NCBI GenBank assembly: GCA_964388085.1
Contig: CAYLZW010000033.1
Location: 1-33,101, forward strand
DNA from: CAYLZW01 sp964388085
Lineage (GTDB): Bacteria > Myxococcota > UBA727 > CAYLZW01
Length of the DNA: 33,101 nt
Direction of reading: 5' to 3'
The notes beneath the pieces are model-generated. The model worked only from the letters and a program-made list of their open reading frames with translations. It had not been told where the DNA came from and did no database searches. Positions within the stretch are counted from its first letter, which is position 1. Each line of letters opens with the position of its first letter. The position numbers were made by a program, and so were the translations under genes. Below are positions 23,587 to 30,520 of the stretch, piece after piece.

Positions 23587-23614
23587 GCGCGACGTCGGAC
23601 GTTCGACCGTGCGC
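23587..23614. repeat. Imperfect palindrome in divergent intergenic region
   Basis: A 28-base imperfect inverted repeat with ends GCGC and a near-symmetric centre GTCGGACGTTCGAC (23594-23607). It lies in the 221-base gap between the divergent subtilase and DAG-repeat lipoprotein genes, where an operator would be placed. No clear -35/-10 pair was seen in that gap. Low weight, since GC-rich sequence gives such repeats by chance. Confidence 0.22.
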
Positions 23615-23727
23615 GAAGGTGGGACAGCGCACTACTTCGCGCACCCGGCCCCCACTCCGAAGAGCATCGCGCGTGCCCTCGAACGGAGCGTCGCGCGTGC
23701 ACGGGGCGAGCGGTATGCTGCCGGCGC

Positions 23728-25314
23728 ATGTTGCGCAGCCTGCCCGCCGTCGTCGTCATCGTGCTCGCGTCGTGGGCGCTGTCCGGCTGCCAGCCGCCGG
23801 TGTGCTGCAGCGAGGACGGCGACTGTGGCGGTGCGCTCGGCTGCTTCGAGGGCCGCTGCAGCTATCCGTGCGCGAGCGACGACGAGTGCGCGCCGGCGGA
23901 GGTGTGTGTCCGTCCTACCGGGGGGCGGGCGCTCGGGGTGTGCGTCGCGCCCGGTGAGGACCTCGGCGAGTGTCGCGAACGGAGCGCCCCGCTGCTGCAG
24001 GACGGCGGCGACGAGACGCCCCGGGACGCAGGCGCTGCCTCCGACGCGGGCGAGCGGCCGGACGCGGGCGGCTGCGTCGACGACGAGCACGAGCCGAACG
24101 ACTCGCGGCCAAACGCCAGCCCCGCGTTTCCGACGCCCGCCACGCTCACCATCTGCCGCGTCGACGAGGACTGGTTCCGCGTCCACGTCGAGGAGGGACA
24201 AGAGGTCGAGGTCGCCATTCAGTTCGCGCGCAACCGCGGTGACCTGCGCCTCGAGCTGTACGGGCCGCAGCCCGAGGGAAACCTCCTCGTGGTGGCGCCC
24301 CTCTCTGCGGACGGGCGCGCCGCGCGACACGTCGCCGTCCGCAACGGCGTCTACGCCGCGCGCGTGCGGGCCGCCGAGCCCGAGGTCAGCAACGCCTACA
24401 CGCTGCGCATCACCGTCCGCGCGCCCGGCGACGCCGGCGTCGTCGAGGACGCGGGCTTCGACGCCGGCCCTCCCGACGCAGGTGTCGTCGACGACGCGGG
24501 CTTCGACGCGGGCCCTCCCGACGCAGGTGTCGTCGAGGACGCGGGCTTCGACGCCGGCCCTCCCGACGCAGGTGTCGTCGAGGACGCTGGCTTCGACGCG
24601 GGCTTCGACGCCGGCCCGATGGCGTGTGTCGATGACGCCTTCGAGGACAACGACAACCGACCGTCGGCAGCGTTGCTCCCGGACGACACCACGACGGTCA
24701 GCGCCATCGCGTGCGCCGGCGATCCCGATCTGTTTCGGGTGCGGGTCAGCGCCGGCGAGTCGTTGACGGTCGCGCTCGTCTACGAGGCCCCTCCCGGCAT
24801 GCGCCTTACGCTCTCGCGCCCCGGCGAGGGCGTGCTCGGCTCGTCCGCCGTGGGCAACGGCCTCGAGCAGGTCACCATCGAGGCCAGCTCGACGGGCCTC
24901 GTGCTCGTGCGCGTCGCGGCCGTGTCCACCGGGATCGCGCGGCCCTACCAGTTGCTGTTCGCCCGCTCCTCGGCGAACGGCTGCGTCGACGACGGGTTCG
25001 AGCCGAACGACAGCGAACAGCAAGCGACACCGCTCGGCCTCCCCGCGCTCGCCGAGGGCCAGCTCTGCACGCCCGATCCCGACTTCTTCGTCGTGAACCC
25101 CGGCAACCGCAGCGAGCTGACCGTCGATCTCGTCGACCAGCCGGCGGGGGGCCTCGTGCTCACCGTCGTGCGGCGCGCGGACTTCGACATCCTCGCCGTG
25201 AGCAGCGGGTCGAGCGGCCCGACCGACCTCGACCTGGGCAACCAGCCGGGCGGAGGCCTCTTGTTCATCGTCGCCGGCGTTCAGGACGCGGCCTACACGT
25301 TGACGGTGCAGTGA
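23728..25314 (+). CDS. Cys-rich lipoprotein with PPC-like domains and Asp-Ala-Gly repeats
   Basis: A 528-aa predicted surface lipoprotein (WALSGC, Cys21). Residues 25-82 hold a Cys-rich knot (VCCSEDGDC..CFEGRC..CASDDEC..VC..VC). Three segments that begin with a Cys-Val-Asp-Asp motif and Asn-Asp (CVDDEHEPND at 116, CVDDAFEDND at 300, CVDDGFEPND at about 416) are PPC-like beta-sandwich domains. Between the first and second is a low-complexity linker of DAGVVEDAGFDAGPP units (235-297). The pattern is common in myxobacterial surface proteins, often with putative binding roles. No enzyme motif is present. No Shine-Dalgarno site was found before the ATG. It is read divergently from the subtilase gene. 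Confidence 0.85.
   Translation: MLRSLPAVVVIVLASWALSGCQPPVCCSEDGDCGGALGCFEGRCSYPCASDDECAPAEVCVRPTGGRALGVCVAPGEDLGECRERSAPLLQDGGDETPRDAGAASDAGERPDAGGCVDDEHEPNDSRPNASPAFPTPATLTICRVDEDWFRVHVEEGQEVEVAIQFARNRGDLRLELYGPQPEGNLLVVAPLSADGRAARHVAVRNGVYAARVRAAEPEVSNAYTLRITVRAPGDAGVVEDAGFDAGPPDAGVVDDAGFDAGPPDAGVVEDAGFDAGPPDAGVVEDAGFDAGFDAGPMACVDDAFEDNDNRPSAALLPDDTTTVSAIACAGDPDLFRVRVSAGESLTVALVYEAPPGMRLTLSRPGEGVLGSSAVGNGLEQVTIEASSTGLVLVRVAAVSTGIARPYQLLFARSSANGCVDDGFEPNDSEQQATPLGLPALAEGQLCTPDPDFFVVNPGNRSELTVDLVDQPAGGLVLTVVRRADFDILAVSSGSSGPTDLDLGNQPGGGLLFIVAGVQDAAYTLTVQ
24430..24618 (+). repeat. 45-base tandem repeat encoding Asp-Ala-Gly units
   Basis: Just over four copies of a 45-base unit, each encoding DAGVVEDAGFDAGPP; the last is shortened and varies to FDAGFDAGP. 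Copies differ at few positions (for example Glu/Asp at the sixth residue, and synonymous changes). The period is a multiple of three, so changes in copy number keep the frame. This is a length-variable linker by design. Confidence 0.9.
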
Positions 25315-25332
25315 CGACGAGGGCCGCGGCGG

Positions 25333-26985
25333 CTAACGACCGGCGCGCGAGCGGCCGAGCAACAACAACAGCGAGAGCAGCGCCGTGAGCACGAGGCAAG
25401 GCAGCGCGACCCACTCGCCGAAGCGGACGTAGGGCGTCAGCTCGCTCGAGGTCGGCACCGCCGCGATCAGCGCCGTGCTCGTGAACGGCTCGGTTCCGCC
25501 GTGAAAGCGCCCGCGCGCGTCGAACCAGCCGCTCACGCCGCTGTTGGCCGCCCGCACGACGGGGCGCCCGGTCTCGGTGGCCCGCAACGCGTAGGCGGCG
25601 AGGTGCTGCCAAGGCTGCGAGGTGCGGCCGTACCAGGCGTCGTTCGTGAGGTTGTAGAGCTGCACGGCGCCGTCCTTTACGAGCGCGCGAGCGACCTCGG
25701 GGAACAGCCCGTCCCAGCAGATGGTGACGCCCACCTTCGCGCCGCCGAGGGGCTCGAGCGGGATCGCGCGCGGCGTCGCTCCGGGCGTGAGCACGCCGTC
25801 CGCCGTGACCAGCTTGTCGAACGCCAGCGAGAGCGGCCACGGCACGTACTCGCCGAAGGGCATGAGGCGGACCTTGTCATAGCGGCCGCTGACCGCGAGG
25901 TCGCGCCCGGTGACGAACGCGCTCGTGCGCAACGAGCGCTCGAGGCGACCGCTGTCCGCGTTGAGGCCGCGGCTCCACGAGAGCGCGCCGACGATGGCCG
26001 CCGGCGGCACGAGCGAGCCCGCGGCGACGACGCCGGCCTCCCGCAAGGACGCGCTGTCGGCCGGCACCGCCGGAGACAGCGCCGCCTCCGGCCACACCAC
26101 GACGTCGGCGCCGAGCGTCACGGCCTCCTGCTGCAACGCCTGGTAACGCGCCCGGATCTCGTCCGCGCTCCGCCCTGCGTTGATGACCTCCTGGGCGACG
26201 CTCGGCTGCAGCAAACCGACCGTGATCGCGGGCTCGCCGGCCGGCGCGGACAAACGCACGAGCCCATAGGCGACCAGCGCCACGAGCAGCGCGCCGCCGA
26301 GCGCGAGGCCCACGAGCGGCGCCCTGCGACGCCCCCTCCGCGCGACGATGACGTCGGCGCACAGGGCGTTCGACAGCCCGACGACGAACGCGAGCCCGTA
26401 TACGCCGAACAGGCTCGCCCCCTGTCGCATGACGTCGACGCTGCCGAGCGCGCTGCCGACCGAGGCCCAGGGCACGCCGCCGAACGGGACAGAGTTGCGG
26501 AGTAGCTCGACGCCGGCGAGCGCGGCCGGGAAGCTCAGCCAGGCCGGCCACGCGAGGCGCTGCTCGGCCGCGCGCGAGAGCGCGAAGGGCGCCGCCAGCA
26601 GGAGCGCGACGGCGCCGGTCGCGAGCAGCACGGCCAGCACGGCGAGCGGCGTCGGCGCGCCCGCGTAGACCGCGAACGGCACCACCAGCCAGTGCACGAC
26701 GACGACGAGGTAGACCCAGAAGGTGGCCACGCCGACGCCGTAGGCGCGCGCCACCGTGCCGCGTCGGGCAGCGACGAGCGCGGGCACGAAGGCCACGAGC
26801 GCCAGCAGCCCGCTGAGCCCGCTGTCGTCGAGCGGCCTGCCCGCGGCGCCGAGCACGAGGGGCTGGCTGAGCCCCGCCACGAGGCCCGACAGGAGCGCCG
26901 CGAAGGTCTCTCTCATCGACAGGCGCGGCAGGCGACGCCCTCGGCCGTAGCCTCGACCGCCGAGGCCGACACGCGCGAGCGGCAT
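25333..26985 (-). CDS. lnt: Apolipoprotein N-acyltransferase
   Basis: Inner-membrane enzyme (550 aa) that adds the third acyl chain to the N-terminal Cys of lipoproteins. Several N-terminal membrane helices (about 25-245) are followed by a nitrilase-type domain with the catalytic triad in order: Glu300 (VVWPEAAL), Lys371 (YDKVRLMPFGEYVP) and Cys423 (GVTICWDGLFPE), then NLTNDAWYG, and a final membrane helix (about 525-545). The length is close to that of known Lnt proteins. The start at 26985 has GGAGG 5 nt upstream and overlaps the purB stop (TGATG), showing coupling; Met at 26916 would be the family-like start without ribosome site. Fits the many lipoproteins in this window. Confidence 0.93.
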   Translation of the reverse strand: MPLARVGLGGRGYGRGRRLPRLSMRETFAALLSGLVAGLSQPLVLGAAGRPLDDSGLSGLLALVAFVPALVAARRGTVARAYGVGVATFWVYLVVVVHWLVVPFAVYAGAPTPLAVLAVLLATGAVALLLAAPFALSRAAEQRLAWPAWLSFPAALAGVELLRNSVPFGGVPWASVGSALGSVDVMRQGASLFGVYGLAFVVGLSNALCADVIVARRGRRRAPLVGLALGGALLVALVAYGLVRLSAPAGEPAITVGLLQPSVAQEVINAGRSADEIRARYQALQQEAVTLGADVVVWPEAALSPAVPADSASLREAGVVAAGSLVPPAAIVGALSWSRGLNADSGRLERSLRTSAFVTGRDLAVSGRYDKVRLMPFGEYVPWPLSLAFDKLVTADGVLTPGATPRAIPLEPLGGAKVGVTICWDGLFPEVARALVKDGAVQLYNLTNDAWYGRTSQPWQHLAAYALRATETGRPVVRAANSGVSGWFDARGRFHGGTEPFTSTALIAAVPTSSELTPYVRFGEWVALPCLVLTALLSLLLLLGRSRAGR

Positions 26986-28340
26986 CACGGCCTCCACGCG
27001 GCGACGGGCGCGTCCACGGCCTCGAGCACGCGAGCGAAGATCTCGTCGACGTGGCGGAGGTGGTGCTGCGGATCGAAGAGCTCGTCCACCTGCTCGCCCG
27101 AGAGCCGCTGCTGGATCTCGGGGTGCGCCTTCAGGCGTGCGCGGAAGTCACCCTGCGCCCCGCCCGCGCTCGCGTCGCGCGCCTCGAGCGCCGCCCGCTG
27201 CACCCAGCCATAGGCCTCCTGCCGCAAGACGCCCGTCTCGACGAGGGCGAGCAACACGCTCTCGGAGTAGACGAGGCCGCCCGCGCCTTCGAGGTGCGCG
27301 CGCATGACGTCCTCATCGACGACGAGCCCCTCGATCACGCGGCGCATGCGCAGGAGCGCGAAGTCGAGCGCCGTGGTGGCGTCCGGTCCGATGACGCGCT
27401 CCACCGACGAGTGGGAGATGTCCCGCTCGTGCCACAGCGCCTGGTTCTCGAGGGACGCGCCCGCGTAGGCGCGCAGCAGGCGGCACAGCCCGGTGAGGTT
27501 CTCGGTCAGGATCGGGTTCTTCTTGTGCGGCATGGCCGACGAGCCGCGCTGCCCCTTGCCGAAGGGCTCGAAGGCCTCGGCGACCTCGCTGCGCTGCAGG
27601 TGCCGCACCTCGACGGAGAGGCGCTCGAGCGCGCCGCCGAGCACGGCCAGCGTCGAGAAGAACATGGCGTGGCGATCGCGCGGCACCACCTGCGTCGCGA
27701 CGGGCTCGGGCAAGAGCCGCAGCTCGCGCATGACGCTCTCCTCGACGTCGGGGTCGATGTTGCCGAAGTTCCCCACGGCGCCCGAGAGCTTGCCGTGCGC
27801 GACCTCGACGAGCGCGCCCGCGAGCCGGCGCCGATCGCGATCGAGCTCGGCGACGTAGCCGAGCAGCTTCAGCCCGAAGGTCGTGGGCTCCGCCGCTTGC
27901 CCGTGCGTGCGGCCGAGGCACAGCGTCCGCCGGTGCTCCTCCGCGCGCGCTCGGGTGACCTCGAGCAACCCCTCGAGGCGGCGCATGATCTGCTCGCCGG
28001 CGAGCGCGAGCAGCGCCGCGAAGGACGTGTCCACGACATCGGAGGAGGTCATGCCGAAGTGCACGTGACGGGAGCCCTCACCGAGCTGCTCCTCGAGCGC
28101 GCTCAGGTACGCGATGACGTCGTGCCGCGTGGTCTCCTCGATCTCGAGCGCGCGCGCGGCGAAGCGCTCCCAATCGATGCCCTTCGCCCCCTGCTCGAGG
28201 CTGGCGGTGACGCCCGCGGGGATGCGCCCCTTTCGCTCCCAGGCGCGACAGGCGGCGAGCTCGACGCGGGTCCAGGTGCGGTAGCGGTTGCCGTCCGACC
28301 AGATGGCGTCCATCTCGGGCGTGGAATAGCGCGGGATCAT
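26985..28340 (-). CDS. purB: Adenylosuccinate lyase
   Basis: Cytosolic purine-biosynthesis enzyme (451 aa) that releases fumarate from SAICAR and adenylosuccinate. Family signatures are intact: YSTPEMDAIWSDGNRY at the N-terminus, HFGMTSSDVVDT (94-105), LGRTHGQAAEPTTFGLK, and the fumarase/lyase signature GSSAMPHKKNP with its catalytic Ser loop, followed by WHERDISHSSVER. Length is typical of the bacterial form. AGGAGG lies 5 nt before the ATG. The stop overlaps the lnt start, and the gene starts 34 bases after the YycJ-type gene ends, so at least purB and lnt share a transcript. No other pur gene is in the window. Confidence 0.96.
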   Translation of the reverse strand: MIPRYSTPEMDAIWSDGNRYRTWTRVELAACRAWERKGRIPAGVTASLEQGAKGIDWERFAARALEIEETTRHDVIAYLSALEEQLGEGSRHVHFGMTSSDVVDTSFAALLALAGEQIMRRLEGLLEVTRARAEEHRRTLCLGRTHGQAAEPTTFGLKLLGYVAELDRDRRRLAGALVEVAHGKLSGAVGNFGNIDPDVEESVMRELRLLPEPVATQVVPRDRHAMFFSTLAVLGGALERLSVEVRHLQRSEVAEAFEPFGKGQRGSSAMPHKKNPILTENLTGLCRLLRAYAGASLENQALWHERDISHSSVERVIGPDATTALDFALLRMRRVIEGLVVDEDVMRAHLEGAGGLVYSESVLLALVETGVLRQEAYGWVQRAALEARDASAGGAQGDFRARLKAHPEIQQRLSGEQVDELFDPQHHLRHVDEIFARVLEAVDAPVAAWRP

Positions 28341-28374
28341 GGGTCCCTCCTCGTTGCCGCCGGGGCTGCCGACG

Positions 28375-29454
28375 TCAGGCGTCCCCGAACAGGCTCAGCT
28401 GCCGGCGCACCGCGACGGACACCGTAGCCGGCTTCGGCGCGGGACGCGGCGCCTCTCCTCGTAGGGTACGGACGATGTGCTCGCGCACCGGCGCGGCGGC
28501 GGCCGCGGGCACGGGGACCGCGCTCGGCCGGCGAGCGGGCGCCGGGTGGTCGAGGATCACGCCGTCCTGCACGGCGCCTCGCGACGGCGCTCCGTCGAGC
28601 GAGGACGTGCCCGGCGCCACCGCCGGCGCCGTCCGCGCCGGGTAGGACGACAACGGCGCCACTGCGCGGCCGACGTCCTCGGCCACCTCGAGCCAGCGCG
28701 TGGGCTCGTATTGCGGCGCCGTCAGCAAGCGGACGCCGGAGCCCTCGAGCACCTGCCGCGCGGCCTCGGTGGCGAGCTTCGGCGTGTTGTTCACCTCGCT
28801 GAGGTGCGCGAGCAGGAGCCGCCGCAGCCTCGAGGTGTCGATGTTCGCGAGCAGATCGGCGGCCTGGCGGTTGCTCAGGTGCCCCTTGTCACCGGCGACG
28901 CGGTTCTTCAGCCGCGGCGGGTAGGGGCCGTCCCACAGCATGTCGATGTCGTGGTTGAACTCGAGGTGCAGCGTGTCGCAGCCGCCGAGCGCGCGCGCCA
29001 CCCGCGGGTCCGGGAAGCCGAGGTCGGTGCAGACGCCGAAGCGCTCCCCGTCGTGCTCGATGACATACGCCACGGTCCCCGGGGCGTCGTGCGGCACGGC
29101 GACCGCCGTGACCGTGAAGTCCCCGACGACGAAGGGCACGCCCGGCTCCACCGGCGTGAAGTGCACGAGGCCGCCACGGCGGGAGAGCTGCCGCTGCGTG
29201 GCGCGGGTGGCGTAGCTCTTTAGCCGCAGGGCGCCGCCGAGCCGCAGGGCGCCGACGACGTGGTCCGCGTGCGCGTGCGTGACGAGCAGCGCGTCGAGCG
29301 ACGGCAGCTCGAGCCCGACGGCGTGCAGGCGCGCGCGCAGCAGCTTCGGCGTCAAGCCGCAGTCGACGAGGAGCGTGGTGCCCGCACCCGTGCTGCCGCC
29401 CTGCACGACGAGGGCGTTGCCTTTGCTTCCGCTGGCGAGCACGCATACGCGCAT
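28375..29454 (-). CDS. YycJ/WalJ-type metallo-beta-lactamase fold nuclease with clamp-binding-like tail
   Basis: A 359-aa protein. The N-terminus MRVCVLASGSKGNA and the MBL motif THAHADHV (His60, His62, Asp64, His65) identify the YycJ/WalJ/VicX group of MBL-fold hydrolases; further metal ligands are likely at His122, Asp144 and His217, and GHLSNRQAADLL is group-typical. Members have been reported as DNA exonucleases. Residues about 265-345 form an Ala/Pro-rich linker not seen in the short family members, ending in the C-terminal RQLSLFGDA. The QLSLF pentapeptide (352-356) matches the consensus for binding the DNA polymerase beta-clamp. No good Shine-Dalgarno sequence precedes the ATG. The clamp role is inference. 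Confidence 0.85.
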   Translation of the reverse strand: MRVCVLASGSKGNALVVQGGSTGAGTTLLVDCGLTPKLLRARLHAVGLELPSLDALLVTHAHADHVVGALRLGGALRLKSYATRATQRQLSRRGGLVHFTPVEPGVPFVVGDFTVTAVAVPHDAPGTVAYVIEHDGERFGVCTDLGFPDPRVARALGGCDTLHLEFNHDIDMLWDGPYPPRLKNRVAGDKGHLSNRQAADLLANIDTSRLRRLLLAHLSEVNNTPKLATEAARQVLEGSGVRLLTAPQYEPTRWLEVAEDVGRAVAPLSSYPARTAPAVAPGTSSLDGAPSRGAVQDGVILDHPAPARRPSAVPVPAAAAAPVREHIVRTLRGEAPRPAPKPATVSVAVRRQLSLFGDA

Positions 29455-29521
29455 GCGCGGCGACTAGCACACGACGTCGCAAAGCGCAGTGACCGTCGGC
29501 GCGCTCGCGCCGCGCGCAGCG

Positions 29522-30520
29522 CTACTGGAAGACCCGCAGCCCGTGTTGGTTCGTCGCCGCGTACTGCAGCACGCTCTCGTACAGCTCGCCTTTGTCGCCA
29601 AGGCGCGCGGCCGTCGTCAGGTTGAAGGCGATGTCGAGCCCCTCGGGCGCCACGAGGCCGATGCTGCCCGGCCGCTGCCCCTCGAAGACGAGCTGGTTCG
29701 CGATGCGCCCCACCTGACGGCCGATGCGCGCGTAGTCGACGGCGAACGCGAGCAAGGCGCCGCGCTCGACGAAGCGGGCATCGAGCGCCAGGAACGGGAG
29801 CTTCTGCTCCTCGGCGAACGCGATCATGGCCTCGAAGGTGGTGAGGTTCAGCGCGGTCGGATCCGAGATCATCCACAACGCGTCGACCTTGCCCTGCACC
29901 TTCGCGAGCGCCTGGCTGGCGTCTTGCGGCGACGCGATCTCCACGCCGACCAGCTCGAGGCCGCTCTCGCCGGCCGCTTGGCGCGCGAGCCGAAGGGTCT
30001 CCGCCGAGCGCGCCGGGTTGTAGAGCACGGCCACGCGCTTGGCCTTCGGCAAGAGCGACTTCAGGGCCGCGAGCTGCACCCGGTAGCTGCGCTCGAGCCG
30101 CACGCCCGCCGTCGTCGGGCCGTCGAGGCGATAGCTCTCGAGCCGCGGCACCATGCAGTACACGACAGGGACGTCGCCCGCGCCTGCCTTGGCGGCGTTG
30201 GCGGCCTTCGGTCCGACGGCCACGATGGCGGCGGGCGGGTCGAGCGCGATGTTCTTCATCACCGTCGGCCCGGCGGACGCGTCGCCGCCCAGGCTGTACT
30301 CGTCGACGACGGCGAGCGCCTCGACGCCGATGCCTGTCACCACCGTGCGGTAGAGCGGCAGGTCATCGTCGATGACGACGGCGTACGTCTTCTCGCGCTC
30401 GACGCCGGCAGCCGCGCTGGGCGGCGCGGCGCTCTCCTCGGCGAACGCCGGTGACGGGGAGAGCGCGATGACGAGCGCGACGGCGCCGCTGGCGACACGG
30501 GTAAAGGCGGGAGCGCGCAT
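29522..30520 (-). CDS. ABC-transporter substrate-binding protein (PF04392 type)
   Basis: A 332-aa periplasmic protein. Signal peptide with predicted cleavage after AFA (residue 27), then a two-lobe binding fold: TYAVVIDDDLPLYRTVVTGI, AAIVAVGPKAANAAKAG, PVVYCMVPRLESY, LLPKAKRVAVLYNPARSAE, GKVDALWMISDPTALN, LPFLALDARFVERGALLAFAVDYARIGRQVG. These match the TrpX/YtrY-like family of binding proteins. Its ATG at 30520 overlaps the stop of the kinase-FGE gene (TGATG), so it depends on translation of that gene. No permease or ATPase is adjacent, so it may be an orphan sensor or the ligand-binding partner of the kinase. The ligand is unknown. Confidence 0.88.
   Translation of the reverse strand: MRAPAFTRVASGAVALVIALSPSPAFAEESAAPPSAAAGVEREKTYAVVIDDDLPLYRTVVTGIGVEALAVVDEYSLGGDASAGPTVMKNIALDPPAAIVAVGPKAANAAKAGAGDVPVVYCMVPRLESYRLDGPTTAGVRLERSYRVQLAALKSLLPKAKRVAVLYNPARSAETLRLARQAAGESGLELVGVEIASPQDASQALAKVQGKVDALWMISDPTALNLTTFEAMIAFAEEQKLPFLALDARFVERGALLAFAVDYARIGRQVGRIANQLVFEGQRPGSIGLVAPEGLDIAFNLTTAARLGDKGELYESVLQYAATNQHGLRVFQ

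Noticed and set aside
24430..24618. CRISPR-like regular repeat
   Set aside because: The units are contiguous without spacers and are translated in frame as an Asp-Ala-Gly linker.
22262..24766. 834-codon plus-strand frame over the subtilase and the DAG-repeat gene
   Set aside because: Antisense to the S8 catalytic domain and out of frame with the lipoprotein; composition is typical of a shadow frame.
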